A stretch of 64,000 bases of DNA from Branchipolynoe longqiensis (GCA_030323885.1 CM059186.1:173129743-173193742), one strand, 5' to 3'; shown: positions 1-11,331, counted from the stretch's first letter. A program made the numbers and translations. The notes: generated from the letters alone by a model not told the origin.

Positions 1-161
1 AGTAGTCACATGGTGATTGAATCAGTAGTCACATGGTGATTGAATCCGTAGTGACACGGTGAGTGAATCAGTAGTGACACGGTGATTGAATCAGTAGTGA
101 CATGGTGATTGAATCAGTAGTGACATGGTGATTGAATCAGTAGTGACATGGTGATTGAATC
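1..161. repeat. 23-bp minisatellite, seven copies
   Basis: Seven near-identical 23-bp units built around ACATGGTGATTGAATC. The array begins at the window edge, so its full length is unknown. Units differ by single substitutions such as tcaca/tgaca. It is directly followed by a partial SINE. Confidence 0.95.
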
Positions 162-363
162 AGAAGAGCACAGGCTTCTTTCTCCTGTGGAAGGTTGGGA
201 GTTAAAAAACTAGCCGAGTCAAGACAATGACTTACAAAATTGATACATGTTGTTACCTAGCCTGGCGCTCTGCATTAATAGGATAGGACCTGGACTGGTT
301 AGCTCAGTGTCAGGGTAATGTGATTCAGCCTGGTCTCCCAGTGGGGTAGCATTATAGACAATA
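162..363 (+). mobile_element. tRNA-derived SINE (family S1), degraded
   Basis: The head is a degraded tRNA-like stretch. The conserved S1 body follows: 'caatgactta', 'cctagcctggcgctc', 'ggactggttagctcagtg' and 'ggtctcccagtgggg'. The same body occurs about ten more times in this window on both strands. The 3' tail seen in full copies is missing. Confidence 0.75.
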
Positions 364-777
364 GCAATTATCAGGCTTTAGGAATATTATGGGGATCTCT
401 TATTTGTATACACATGGACTGAGGGATAGTAATTTGAATTTTCACTGCATCATTGATTTGCTGGTTGTACCTGTGAGGAGGCATTAGTAATATTGACCTT
501 TCTCTGTTTTGCCTCGAGGTATTAGTACTATGGGTATGTATGGCTTGAGGCCTTGTTTAATTAAATGGGTCAGCAGATATCGCCCTCTGCCAACCCCCCG
601 CCATCCACCGACCACCCCAACCCCCCCACCCATCCACCCGAACACCCCACCACCCACTACTCACTACATCCACACCGCATCCGACAGGGGGATACCGTCT
701 ACACCAGATAGAAAAAGATCCTGTCTAACAGATAATAGAAAAACAGATCTATATCTGACACGCTTTGGTGGAAGCTA
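364..777. other. No gene seen; C-rich stretch
   Basis: No coding signal is visible. Positions 590-670 are C-rich with short CCACC runs and may be a degraded outlier of the CCACC array that begins near 778. Confidence 0.5.
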
Positions 778-1465
778 CTAGAAGCAACCCACGCCAACCC
801 ACCCCCATCCACCCACTAGAAGCACCCCACCCACCTACTAGAAGCACCCCTACCCCACCCCCACCCACCTACAAGAAGCATCCCAACCCACCTACAAGAA
901 GCACCTCCCCCACCCCCACCCACCTACAAGAAGCACCCCCACCCCCTACAAGAAGCACCCCCACCCCCTACAAGAAGCACCCCCACCCCCCTACAAGAAG
1001 CACCCCCACCCCCCCTACAAGAAGCACCTCCCCCACCCCCACCCCCACCCACATACAAGAAGCACCTTCCCAACCACAACCCACCTACAAGAAGCACCTC
1101 CCCCGCCCCCACCCACCTACAAGAAGCACCCGTACAAGAAGCACCCCCCACCCACTACAAGAAGCACCCCCCACCCCTACCCACCTACAAGAAGCGCCCC
1201 CCCCCCCCCCCACCGCCCCATCCACCTACTAGAAGCACCCCCCACCCCCACCCACTACAAGAAGCACCCCCACCCACCCCTCCATCCTCCAACCACCTAC
1301 AAGAAGCATCCCCCACCCCCACCCACCTACAAGAAGCACCCCCCACCACCCCCCACCCACCCATACAAGAAGCACCCCCCACCCCCACCCACCTACAAGA
1401 AGCACCCACCCACCCCCACACCTCCTACTAGAAGCACCCAACCACCCCCACCCACCCACTAGAGG
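778..1465. repeat. C-rich VNTR around CTACAAGAAGCACC
   Basis: About 25 units of variable length (15-35 bp) each contain 'acaagaagcacc' or 'actagaagcacc', separated by CCCCACCC spacers. Open frames on both strands (for example 765-1232 plus and 924-1151 minus) are by-products of this composition and not genes. The G-rich complement could form quadruplexes. Confidence 0.92.
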
Positions 1466-1615
1466 TACACACCCCTTCCTTCCCCGTTTTCATCATCGAT
1501 TCCTCTTCGTCGCATAAGTTATTTATTTCACGAGTAAGAAGTAGGATTCTGTGTTAGGTGCTGATCATTGGCCTTGTCTGCAATCAAGTCGCCATCTTTG
1601 TTTATTTCTGTTACA

Positions 1616-2098
1616 GCTTCTTCATAGGAACTCACATGCGGAAGGTTGGGAGTTCAATTCCCAGTTGAGTCAAACCAATGACTTACAACATTGAAACTTG
1701 TTGCTTCCTAGCTTGGCGCTCTGCATTATTATAATAGGGCAGGGACTGGTTAGCTCAGTGTCAGGTTATGTGCCCAGTGGGGCAGAATTAAGGGTGGTTG
1801 ATGTATGGAACTCCCAACATCTCCCGACCAGCCACTGCAGGGACAAATAGTTTTGCGCCTGTCTTGACATGTTCTTGCCGGTGTGAAACCTCTATTTGCT
1901 CCCCGAGAGAGTGCCGCTGGTAACTTGCAAAAACCAGCAGCACTTCAACACTTTTGCAGGCAGCTTTCATGAAATGATGATGATGATGATGATGGGGCAG
2001 CACTATAAATTCTCCATGAGTGTGCACTGTCACAAGTCGGTACCCATTCTGATATGACCGTAGATGTTGCCAGGACGCAAAGCTCCAACAACCAACTA
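1616..2098 (+). mobile_element. SINE S1 interrupted by another retroelement
   Basis: The 5' part at 1616-1786 has a tRNA-like B-box region, then 'gagtcaaaccaatgactta' and 'ctggttagctcagtgtc'. The 3' part resumes at about 1990 with 'ggggcagcactataaa' and ends near 'tagatgttgccaggacg'. The break falls inside the conserved GGGGCAG, which is present on both sides and reads as a 7-bp target duplication. Confidence 0.82.
1787..1990 (+). mobile_element. Truncated non-LTR-type insertion (family R1) with (ATG)n tail
   Basis: This segment matches parts of the larger copies at 6482-6935 and 21623-22282. It ends in seven ATG triplets, as expected for a LINE-type 3' tail, and is flanked by GGGGCAG on both sides. 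The antisense open frame (1788-2216 minus) is conserved among copies only because the repeat is. Confidence 0.75.
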
Positions 2099-2275
2099 AC
2101 CAAACGACGACACCTTTCCATCCTTCCCTAAGGATAAACACACACAACTGTGACAAGCACCCCCCCCCCCCCCACACACACATGTCTAACCATAATCTCT
2201 CCCACAACGTAAACACAGACGGCCTGTGGCGGTCATGACGGTGATTGCGTCAGTGGAAGGAAATGTGCGTCATTT

Positions 2276-2635
2276 TAGTATGTTTGTTGTTGTGTTACGT
2301 CCTAGCAACATCTAAGGTCACATCTGGATGGGTACTGACTTATGAGTGTGTGCACTCATGGCGACTTTATAATGCTGCCCCACTGGGGGACCAGGCCACC
2401 AGCACCATGACTTGATATCACACTCATTCACATTATCTTGACACTGAGCCAACCAGTCCTTGCCCTATCTTAATAATGCTGAGTGCCTGGCTAGGAAGCG
2501 GCAAGTATCAATTTTTAAGTCATCAGTTTGACTCGAACAGGGTCCGAACCCACGAATCCAAGGGTTCAGATCCCCCAATCTCCCCAAAACAGGAGACGGA
2601 CGCTCAACTCATTCGGCCATCATGTGTGGTCTAGC
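2276..2635 (-). mobile_element. SINE S1, nearly full length
   Basis: Read on the minus strand it runs from a tRNA-like head with 'GGCCGAATGAGTTGAGCG', through the S1 body, to the tail 'TAGATGTTGCTAGGACGTAA' and an ACAAC-rich end. It lies about 40 bp from the TIR element that follows. Confidence 0.85.
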
Positions 2636-2671
2636 TGGCCGAATAAGTTGAGCGTCATTTTAAGTGCAATC

Positions 2672-3088
2672 TTAAAGTTGCATAGTCCGATGGTTTTGAG
2701 ATTCTGTCATTTTCTGAGATAAATATATTAGGTTGATCGTTACAATCTACCTTACTTTAGCTTGAAATAACTTTTAGTTTAAATGGCTAACTTTTGAGAT
2801 ATGTGAAGTGCAACCATGTACAATTAATTTTGGCAAGCACGCCCAAACTCTGACACCATAGGCTTCTGCTGTAACAAGTTCTATTTAATCGCCTCAGTAT
2901 TTTCTTTTTATGTGGCGAAACATGTTTAATAAGCACATTAGTATCTAACTCTAAGTTAGATATGTAGACTAAAATCTAGGGAATTGTTTTAGTTTTAAAA
3001 ATAACTCTAAGTTAAATGGGTAGATTAAAATCTAGAGAATTCTTTTAGTTTTGAAAATTTGATGTTTTCATCTACAATGCAGCTTTAA
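2672..3088. mobile_element. MITE-like element (family T1), ~417 bp
   Basis: The left end reads TTAAAGTTGCATAGTCCGAT and the right end ATGCAGCTTTAA, giving an imperfect terminal inverted repeat. Two more copies lie at 10949-11289 and 41017-41544, and a fragment of the left end lies at about 4208. The interior is AT-rich with no coding frame. Confidence 0.75.
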
Positions 3089-3214
3089 TTTGTCTGTCCT
3101 CATGGTGGTGGTCAGTGGGGGTGTTCGGGTGTGGGTGAAAGGTGAGGTGCTCGGTGTGGAGGCTGAGGTACTCAGGGATAGAGAGAGAGCTGTTCAGGGG
3201 GAGATGAGGTGCTC

Positions 3215-3670
3215 AGGGAGATGCGTTAAGACGGGGAAGGGGGGAGTGGCCGGGGTCTGGGCGAGTTAGGACGGGGAGGGGGGAGGGGGAGTGGGAGTGG
3301 CGGGCCTCTGGACTAGTTATGAAGGGGAGGTGGGGGAGTGCCCAGGGTATGGGCGAGTTAGGACGGGGGGGGGGGGGGTGCCCGGGGTCTGGGCTGGTTA
3401 GGACGGGGAGGGCGGGGGAGTGCCCGGGGTCTGGGGAAGTTAGGACAGGGAGATGGGGGTGGGGGAGTTCCCGGGGTCTGGGCGAGTTAGGACCGGGAAG
3501 TGGGGGGGGGGGGGAGTGCCCGGCCTCTGGTCGAGTTAGGATGGGGAGGGCGGAGTGCCCGGGGTCTGTGCGAGTTAGGACGTGGAGGGTGGGGGGGGGG
3601 GGAGTGCCCGGCCTCTGGTCGAGTTAGGACGGGAGAGCGGAGTGCCCGGGGTCTGGGCCGGCTGCTCACG
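3215..3670. repeat. G-rich ~50-60-bp minisatellite
   Basis: Eight or so units carry 'gagttaggacgggga', G-runs of 6-13, then 'agtgcccggggtctggg'. Strongly G-rich on the plus strand, so quadruplex formation is plausible. Open frames here are compositional. Confidence 0.9.
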
Positions 3671-3789
3671 GGGGGGGGAGGGGGGCGGCATTGATTCCCG
3701 CTTGACGGCGCTGAGCTGCTCGCTCCCGGCTGCTCGTCAATCCGGCATCAATCAGTACTCGCGCCTTCACGCCATTGATTTTCCACAGC

Positions 3790-4070
3790 TCTGTGTTGGG
3801 GCGTCACCACCTACCCCCGGCCTCCCCCCCCCCCCCTTCCCCTCCATCCCCCTCTCCCCCAGGCTTCCCTCCCGCCGACCTCCTTCCCCCCAGCCTACCT
3901 CCCCCGGCCTCCCTCCCCAGGCCTCCCTGCTCGTTCTGGCATCCTTCACATCCGGCCTCTCTTCACCCGCCCCCCCGGCCTCCCCCATCCAGGCTTCCAA
4001 CCGCTGCTACCTCTCGTGTATGGGGCTGGTGGAAACAGGAGGGGGTGGGGGGGGGGGGGGGGTCGCCCTA
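3790..4070. repeat. Pyrimidine-rich tract followed by G-run
   Basis: CCTCCC/CCGGCCTCC-rich sequence to about 4010, then a G-run of about 20 near 4045. No repeat period is clear. Open frames in both directions have low-complexity proline, serine or glycine translations and are not called. Confidence 0.7.
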
Positions 4071-4087
4071 CCACCAAATTACCATTA

Positions 4088-4205
4088 CTTCCACTGCTAA
4101 TAATTAATATATATAGAGTTATCTATATTTAAATACTAATCATATATATATAGAGTTATTTACATTTAAATAATAATCATATATATAAAGAGTTATTTTT
4201 ATATT
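4088..4205. repeat. AT-rich tandem repeat, ~57 bp x 2-3
   Basis: Units carry 'tatatatagagttatt' followed by 'tatttaaataataatc'. The array abuts a fragment of the T1 element left end at about 4208, then a GGTGGTGATTGT-rich run to about 4345. Confidence 0.75.
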
Positions 4206-4572
4206 TACAGTTGCATAGTCAAATGGTTTTGAGGTGGGTAGTGATGATGGGTGGTGGTGGTGCGTGGTGATTGTGGTGGTGGGTGGTGATTGTGGTGGGT
4301 GGTTGTGGGTGATTGTGGTGGTGGTGGCTGGTGGTGGCTGGCGGTGGAGATGGTAACGCCTACAGACAGACGCTCAAGTAGCTTCGTTATTCTTACTGCT
4401 GGATTGAAACCAATGTGGTCCCCTGGGTGTGCTTCTCACACCCCCCCCCCCCCTGTCTTCCTTCCTCCTTTGCAAATTGCTGAATGGAGATCGCCACTGT
4501 GTCCCACGCACTGTAGCGGATTAGTAGAAGTGGGAGACGGCACTGCGACTACTGCCGTCGGTGTAGGCCTAC

Positions 4573-4735
4573 ACTGAGCGTACATTCGGGCTATATTGGG
4601 CTTACATTGAGCCTACAGTGAGCCTACATTGTGTAAGGTAGATGCAAACTACCTACGCACATAACACATTGGACCTACTACCTAATCCGACTTAAATTTA
4701 GTTTACATTGGGCTTACAATGAGCCTACATTGTAA
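4573..4735. repeat. Short degenerate repeats (ttacattgagcctac)
   Basis: About seven diverged copies of a 14-20-bp unit around 'gggcttacattgagcctac'. No coding content. Confidence 0.7.
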
Positions 4736-4739
4736 ATAT

Positions 4740-5545
4740 AGTTTATTCATTGAATAAAGTCTTTTGTCAGCGCCATGGCACTGGTCTTCCAGCTATGTGA
4801 CAATACAGTTATTTACAATATATGTATATGTAGTCTGATATTGTAATCAGCAGCTAGCTCAAGTCAGCTGAAATAAAACAATATTAATCATTCCAAGACT
4901 TACATATAGTATAGTTTCACAATTCACATATAAAAATAGTAGTTATATGTTGTATACATACATACATGATTAGACCTTTACATTACAGAGTGGTTAGGTG
5001 GATAGTTTCCCTTCATAGGTGTGTATGCCTACTATGTTGTGAATTGCATAATTATCATGTTGTTGGAGATAACATTTTGAGATGGTGGTGGGGGGTGGCC
5101 ATAGGTGCTTATAATAGATAGATAATTAAATATGGCGACCTCATCACTAGGCCTGTAGAAGGGCCTGATTGGCTTGGTGAATTATTACCAGGTTCTTGAA
5201 TTCTAGTTGTGTTTGTGCATGTCTAATTCTGACTTGGAGTTCATTCCATAATGTGCTGCCTTTGTAGATAGGGGCTCTTGTCAGTCTATTTGTGAGTGGT
5301 TTAGGAACTTTGAGGAGTGTAGCATCCCCCTGACTGGTAACTCTGGTAGTACGGTCTATGTAGTTTTCATCCTTGGCTCAGGTATGTGATATTAGATCTA
5401 GTGTGCATCTCATTCACTAAGAGAACTTTGCCCCTATATACTGTTCTAAGAGCTCGGTTTTGAGTTCTCTGTAATTTATTTTCTTGTTGTTTTGTTAAAA
5501 AACCATAGATTAGATCATTATAATCTATTATTGGCAGTGGTGGAT
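4740..5545 (-). pseudogene. LINE reverse transcriptase C-terminal remnant plus 3' UTR
   Basis: On the minus strand 5545-5400 translates to a typical LINE post-RT segment (LPIIDYNDLIYGF, then LQRTQNRALRT). After one frameshift near 5385 the reading continues (DRTTRVTSQGDATLLKVP, then APIYKGSTLWNEL) to tandem stops TAG TGA at about 5147-5152. The 3' UTR runs to an ATAAA-rich end near 4740. It is 5' truncated and broken. A second copy of only the 3' end lies at 5918-6030. Clade assignment needs a search. Confidence 0.8.
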
Positions 5546-5917
5546 GGGTGGATGGTGGATGGGTGGTGGATGGGTGGCCTAAATGGTGGCCTGTTAATAC
5601 AGGCCGTAAGATGTCGCCTCAGACTGTCTTATATGGGTCTGAAATCTACATGACGCGTCGCACCACTAACCCATGCAATATTGAGAGCTCTCGAGGAGGC
5701 TGGCAGAGGCAGAGTCAGAATCAGAGGCAGAGGCGGGGTGGTACAGAGTTAGATAAAAGATTCACCCAGAGTAGGGGTGAATGACAACAATGCTTGAATC
5801 CGAACAAAAGCTGCTTCAGTAGGAATTAACTGTGGTGGTGGTGGTTCCAGTGCACAATGTTTATCTATGGGTTTTTTTTTTTTTGCGTGGTGTGGTGGGG
5901 TAAATGATCATTTTTAT

Positions 5918-6030
5918 TCAAATAATAAAGGTGTTTTTTTCATCGTCGAGGCACTGGTCTTCTAGTCACTTCATGCTATATTCATTCACAAATGTAAAAT
6001 AATCTAAAATAAAATGTGATTAATGTTGAG
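5918..6030 (-). mobile_element. Second 3' end of the same LINE family
   Basis: The motif 'ggcactggtcttc' with AATAAA-like sequence matches 4745-4880 in order. It is a short, strongly 5'-truncated copy. Confidence 0.6.
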
Positions 6031-6207
6031 AAATTGGGAGAGAATGCAAACAACGAAAAATCCCAACAAGATGGCGGCCAAAGAAAGCTTTCAATTTGAA
6101 ATTTCATGTATATTAATCCATATGATTTCTATCAATTATTCACCTGAACGTAGCGGGCTATGATAGATCAGCATTTTATTTATATATTTAGCACTTTAGA
6201 TAACAAA

Positions 6208-6440
6208 TTCATCAACCAGACGCGATGGCTGAATGAGTTGAACTTCATAGGTTTCGAACCTCCCAGCTTCGAACCCTGGCCAAATCAGACCAAAGATATA
6301 CAAATGTATACTTGTCGCTACCTAGCCTGGTGCTCGGCATTACTAGGATAGGCATTACTAGGATAGGGCAAGGAGCAGTGGAATGAGGAAGACCAATTGC
6401 CCGCGATTGAAATTTCCCATACTTAATCAACTAATGTACC
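6208..6440 (+). mobile_element. SINE, variant S1b
   Basis: A tRNA-like head ('gatggctgaatgagttg', 'ttcgaaccctggc') is followed by the S1 middle, with a 15-bp internal duplication of 'ggcattactaggata'. It then has a different tail ('ggagcagtggaatgagg', 'gcgattgaaatt', 'aactaatgtacc'). A sister copy is at 25788-26012. Confidence 0.8.
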
Positions 6441-6481
6441 AGCAAACAAACAAAATGTGGCTATCGAGGGGGTGTAATAAC

Positions 6482-6935
6482 GTCACAGGTATGCAGGTAT
6501 TGCAGGTATAGCAATACCTCAGGGAGTTTGACGCCCCTGCCCTGCAGAGTTGTAAACCACTGCCTTGTGGTACAGGTTTTTGACAGAACCGAAGGCTAAG
6601 GGAGCAAACCCTAAACAGAAAACCATGTCACTGTGGCAGCATTAAGGGCGGTTGATGTATGGAACTCCCAACATCTCCCAACCAGCCACTGCAGGGACAA
6701 ATAGTTTTGCGCCTGTCTTGACATGTTCTTGCTGGTGTGAAACCTCTATTTGCTCCCCGAGAGAGTGCTGCTGGTAACTGGCAAAAGCCAGCAGCACTTC
6801 AACACTTTTGCAGGCAGCTTTCATGAGATGTACAACCGCACAATGCAACTCTCACAGCAGAGAGCTACATGGAGAGTGGCAGTCAAGTAATGAAAGCAGT
6901 CTTTGTCGAATGGCGACATGTCATGATAATGAATG
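6482..6935 (+). mobile_element. R1 non-autonomous retroelement copy
   Basis: It starts with 'ggtatgcaggtattgca', exactly as the copy at 21623-22282 does, so the 5' end looks defined and not randomly truncated. The interior includes the segment whose antisense frame is conserved in three copies. The 3' part carries a remnant of a LINE C-terminus ending 'WRVAVK-stop' at about 6897. Confidence 0.7.
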
Positions 6936-7250
6936 ACGTCACGAGGCAACTTTCAGTGGCCATATTGGATGACATACAGAAGGCTTGCAACTGCCTACAC
7001 TGTGGTTATTTACTTATTTGTTGCTTTATTTGTCACTGTTTTGAGCAGTTTGGCCTCAGAAGTTGTTGCTAAAGCGCTGTTAGTAAACACATTGGATGTA
7101 AACTGCCCAGAACCTCCCAGAAGACAAGAAAACTCTGTTTTACTGCATCTGCATGCATTCACAACATGGCTATGGAGGGTGCTCGCAATCCAAGATCGCA
7201 TCCCACTGACCACTGATTGCTAAGTGATGACGTCACGTGCACTCCCTGTA
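6930..7250. other. Unassigned segment bounded by TGACGTCA palindromes
   Basis: The segment is bracketed by 'aatgacgtcacgag' near 6932 and 'gatgacgtcacgtg' near 7226, which could be short terminal repeats of a MITE. An open plus frame (6933-7223, 96 aa) has one hydrophobic stretch but no recognisable family. I do not call it a gene. A SINE S1 tail fragment on the minus strand follows at about 7257-7310. Confidence 0.35.
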
Positions 7251-7315
7251 TGTTTGTTTGTTGTTGTTTTACATCCTAGCCACATCTAAGGTCATATCAG
7301 GATGTGGCTATGTTC

Positions 7316-7749
7316 CTAACCCAACTTCCCGGCGCTTCTTCTGCTGTGTTGTTTAGTAGCAGTGCGGGAGTAACTAGTACAGATGGAGTGTAGGCCTAAA
7401 CCGCCCACAGTCTAGAAGGGGTGCGAGGTCAGATTACCAGGCTGTCCATAAATAAACCAACCCTGAGGGATGCTTCCTCAATATTAATGTTCTCTACCAT
7501 CCGAGTAATGTCCGGGAGTGGGGAGACAAATGTTCATCAACACCGGTGATTCTGTATTTTAATCAAAGAATGCATGGCCCACACCTACCCCCCCCCCCTG
7601 CGCGCCCCCAAAGAGAGAGGGGGAGAGAGAGAGAGAGAGGGGGAGAAGAAGAAGAAATACCGCAACCATCCAAGTGTGTGTGGGGGGTTTTGGTGTGTTT
7701 TAACAAAAATCTGTTATGGGGTAATTCGTTAAAAGATCCATCATACACT
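7316..7749. other. No gene seen
   Basis: Unique-looking sequence with a C-run at about 7588, a GAGAG tract at 7610-7660, and nothing that supports coding. Confidence 0.5.
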
Positions 7750-8571
7750 CCTGGGCCCATATGCATGGAGCGGTGTTAGCGAGGCAAAACGCGTTATGGG
7801 GGGGATTTATGGTTTAGTGCGGAAAAGTTGTTATGCATGGAGCAGTGTTAGGCCTAACACCGCGCGTTTAAAGTCAGAGATTCTAACCCCAGCCCATAGC
7901 AGGTTTACAGCGGTGTTAGTGTTAGGTTAGTGTCAGGATGGAACCCAAATCTATTCAATGCTATCATATTTAACAGATTTACATACGCAATAAGTGAAAT
8001 TTCATCAAATTAACCCTAAAAACGAAGCGATATTGACGCAGCTGCCGCATTGGCAGCGATATTAATATTGTCGAATCGACGAATGTAAAGTAAACAAATC
8101 GCCGACGTCGATATCCATACTGTCGCATATCAACAAAACCCACATCGCCGCCACCGAATCGGCGGCTATATATTAGGCCCAAATCTATTCAATGCTATCA
8201 TATTTAACAGAGTTACATAGTCAAATAGTGAAATTTTATTAAATTAACCCTAAAAGTGAACTGATATCAACGCCGCCGCCGCACTGGCGGCATTATTCAT
8301 ATTGTCAAATCGATGAATGTAAGCAACCCCCGCCGCCGCAGCCGCCGAAATGGCGGCGATATTGTCAAATAGCGGTCATCGCCAGCAACAGGCTCAGAGA
8401 GATTTCCATAATGAATAAATTAATTCACATATAGCTAACACCAACCGTTTAGGCCACCATGCATACGGCGTGACATAGTTCTCGCCGCCGCCGATAACCG
8501 GTGGTAGCTACGCTGTGTTAGAGGGATAACACCACACAAATCTAACACCGCTCCATGCATACGAGCCCAGG
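7750..8571. mobile_element. TIR element, GCCG-rich core (family G), ~820 bp
   Basis: The left end CCTGGGCCCATATGCATGG and its inverted counterpart at 8571 (CCTGGGCTCGTATGCATGG on the minus strand) form a ~30-bp TIR that continues into 'agcggtgttag'. The core has two tandem ~200-bp units with 'aatctattcaatgctatcat', 'attaaccctaaaa', and GCC/GGC-rich hairpin sequence. The same core sits in elements with different TIRs at 23731-24736 and 63613-64000. Confidence 0.85.
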
Positions 8572-8811
8572 AGATTACACAGCCATCGCATAAAATCCTG
8601 TGTGTTATTGATTTGCAAATTATGTGTCATCTTCATGTTAAAGGAAATCCATTAAACCACGATGTTGTCCATCATTGCAAAGTTATGATTGATGAAGAAA
8701 ATTGTGAATAGATCATAGAGCTGATTAAGTGTGTGTGTGTGGGGGGGGGGGGAGAGGGGGGCACTCATTCACTGCCATTGCTAAGGCCATAAGGTACAAC
8801 AAATATACCGG

Positions 8812-9030
8812 GCGCAGTGGACGAATGGGTAGAGCGTAGAGCGCGGGCCTCGTGTGCTGGAGATCGAGAGTTCAGTTCCTGGTCGAGTCAAACCAATGAC
8901 TTATAAAATGTATAATTGTCACTTCCTAGCCTGGCGCTCGGCATTAATAGGATAGGGCAAGGACTGATTATCTCAATGTCCGGATAATGTGACTGAGTGG
9001 GATATCGGGTCATGGTGATTACAGCAATGA
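8812..9030 (+). mobile_element. SINE S1
   Basis: It has a tRNA-like A-box region ('ggcgcagtggacgaatggg'), a B-box-like 'gagttcagttcctgg', then the S1 body to 'gagtgggatatcgggtcatg'. The far 3' tail is absent. Confidence 0.85.
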
Positions 9031-9720
9031 ATATCTCCTAAAATGGGCAAAGGCTATTCATGGAGTCACTATTGTATGAAATAACTAATTCATATATGCA
9101 TATAAAATGCTTACATATTATGTATACATCCAGGGACAGATCTGATTCTATGTAAATATTTCAATTGCAAATCTGTTGTAAAAATGTATTTTGTGTAAGT
9201 ATGAACTTTAAATTAATGTAACATTTGGTTGCTCGACTGGAAAATCACCCATTGGGGAAGCCATCCAGTGACCTTAGAACATGTTTCTGGTTAAATAAAA
9301 CTCAACTCAACCGATTCATAAAATTGTAGAATTTGTGAATTTCTAGCGACAAACATTCTCGATTATTCCAAGAGACTGGTTATCAAGACTGTAAGTATGT
9401 CCTGGCCTACGTCCCTCAAACAACTGAAGAGGGTCCACGACACTAATAGCCACAGCTTGACCACAGAAATTCGAAGACAATGGATTAGACCTTAAATAAC
9501 TCCCAGAGAATGTTTTTCATGGTCTACAAATTTGACTAGTTACAGTTGAGCATGATAATTGTGATTAACTAAAGTTGTCTTGGGCCTGTTACTTTAATTT
9601 TTAATTTATTGATAAGCTTGTACTATTTTCAGTCAACGGTCTTGCTAACAAGCTTACTGGGCCACACAAAATCACCGGTGTCTATAGTTTTTTTGCTTTA
9701 GTTTCGTATTTGGTTGGTTT
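9031..9720. other. No gene seen; possible non-LTR 3' end
   Basis: AT-rich. Positions 9230-9312 end in 'ggttaaataaaactcaactc', which resembles a LINE 3' terminus, but no coding remnant precedes it that I can read. Confidence 0.35.
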
Positions 9721-9800
9721 GGTAGTGTAGCAGTCTGCACTGATTTCTCAGGCAAGGAGCCACATAGATAGGTAGGTGTCGATATAGTGATAACATCAGT

Positions 9801-9995
9801 GTGGTGTTCTCTGTGGCGGAGTGGTTAGAGTGTCTCACTTTTTTCTATGTCGGACTCCTAATCTGAAGGTAGGTGGTTCGATTCCCTGTGCCCCCACCTC
9901 TGCCAATTTGGATTTCCACCGCTGTGTATAACTTACAGCGTCATCAAAGGCCACTTGCCCTCATACCATGTCTATGTGGTGTGGGAGGTTAAAAA
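9801..9995 (+). mobile_element. tRNA-derived SINE, family S2
   Basis: A different tRNA head: 'ctctgtggcggagtggttag', then a long variable arm 'ggactcctaatctgaagg', then 'ggttcgattccctg'. The body contains 'gtggtgtgggaggttaa'. A second copy lies at 41739-42033. The long variable arm suggests a class II (Ser/Leu-type) tRNA ancestor. Confidence 0.7.
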
Positions 9996-10117
9996 TCCCT
10001 TGGGTCGATAAAAGTGTTGACTCGGGCTTTCTATCGACAAACTGTCTAATGGTGAAAACAAGTCTATTCAGACTTATCCATGATAGGCAGTATAAATCTT
10101 CAAGAAAAGAAAAAAAA

Positions 10118-10215
10118 GTGAGCCAAGCTAGTGTAATGGTTAGCACGCTAGCCCTGTGACAGCAAGAACTGTGGGTTCAAATCCTTCTATAGGTAGAATA
10201 TTTACCATTTTCATC
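10118..10215 (+). mobile_element. tRNA-like SINE fragment, family S3
   Basis: 'gtaatggttagcacgctag' and 'gggttcaaatcc' sit at A-box and B-box spacing, followed by 'ggtagaatatttaccattt'. A related piece at 25386-25467 shares the 'aatatttaccatttcatcacc' end. It is not a functional tRNA, since the arms do not pair well. Confidence 0.55.
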
Positions 10216-10260
10216 ACCACCCCAACGACAGTAACAAAGGATTAAAAACGCCCATTTAAA

Positions 10261-10604
10261 GCCCCTGTCACACATCACCGGATTGTGCAACGGACAGAAT
10301 TGTCTAGTCCGGGCGTGATAAGTATCAAAATGTATTAAAATGTGTCAAAGTGTTGCGATATCGGGTCAAAGGCCACTGGACGAACGGACATGAAACAGAC
10401 ATGAAAAGGACATGAAACGGACATGAACGGATAGCCAACGGACGAAACAAACTCAAACCGGACAAGAACCATAGACGTCAATCCGGCGGCATCCGTTCCA
10501 AGTTTTGTGCATGTTCAAAACTTTTATGGACACAAACCGGTCTATCAATGGACTTTGTTCGGTTTCTTTCCATTTCCTCCAATCCGGTGATGTGTGACAG
10601 GGCC
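10261..10604. mobile_element. MITE, ~344 bp, TIR GCCCCTGTCACACATCACCG
   Basis: The ends are inverted copies over about 25 bp: 'cctgtcacacatcaccggat' at left, 'atccggtgatgtgtgacagg' at right. The interior is rich in GGACATGAA-type short repeats, as are the related elements at 18310-18665 and 38413-39806. No coding frame. Confidence 0.88.
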
Positions 10605-10948
10605 TTTACTAATACATTGATCTAAGAGAAATTGTCAATTGTAAAATGTAATCAAGTACTCACCATATAAGCTGTTTTTCGTTTAGCACTTGCAAATCCT
10701 AAAATCCCGGTTAAAATAAACTGCAATATAACAAGTGTTGTACGCAGGGTTACAAGCTGTTAATACAGTTGCAAATATAATTATACAATATCAAAGAAGA
10801 CAGCAGACTTGAGCGGAGTAAAAGGATTTGGTGTATTTAAAAAGAAGCATGAATATCATTATCTCTCATGGTGCTAAATAAACAACCCAGTGGCCATGCC
10901 ATAGTGTGACCTCATTATATGCATAGTTTGACCTCATTCTATGCTTTA

Positions 10949-11289
10949 TTAAAATTGTATAGTCCGATAGTTTTGAGTTTGGACCATGTATTTGAGATAA
11001 ATATATTAGTTTGGTTATTATAATCTATTCTATTTCATTTTGGAGTAACTTTCATTTTAAAGAGTTAACTTTAACTTTAGAGATATTTTTGTTACAATTA
11101 ATTTTGGTGTGCACACAGAAATGCGTCGCATAGCTATTTTTTTATATATGGCACATCCGCACAGAACAGGAGACCAAACTGCAATAGATGTTTATTGAGT
11201 ACATCAGTGTCTAAGTTAAATATGTAGGATCAAATCTTTGGATGTGCTTTTTTTTATGTGCTCCTTTCACCGGATTATGCAGCTTTAAA
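10949..11289. mobile_element. MITE-like element, family T1, second copy
   Basis: It has the 'ttgtatagtccgatagtttt' left end and 'atgcagctttaa' right end, with an interior alignable by eye to 2672-3088 ('gagataaatatattag', then 'ctaagttaaatatgtag'). About 80 bp shorter. Confidence 0.7.
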
Positions 11290-11331
11290 TATATGGCTAC
11301 CTTCCAATATGGGTGTGAATTGGACAAAGTA

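Noticed and set aside
1788..2216. Conserved ~60-residue frame containing MKAACKSVEVLL at 1788-2216 (-), 6642-6848 (-) and 21836-22135 (+)
   Set aside because: It lies within copies of one retroelement, antisense to the strand that carries the LINE-type C-terminus and (ATG)n tail. Conservation follows from recent copying.
3319..4107. Glycine/arginine- or proline-rich frames on both strands
   Set aside because: Generated by the G-rich minisatellite and the C-rich tract; no start context or splice signal.
9801..9880. Functional tRNA genes at SINE heads (9801, 10118, 25788, 41739 and others)
   Set aside because: A- and B-box-like words are present but the arms do not pair properly, and each continues into a shared SINE body.
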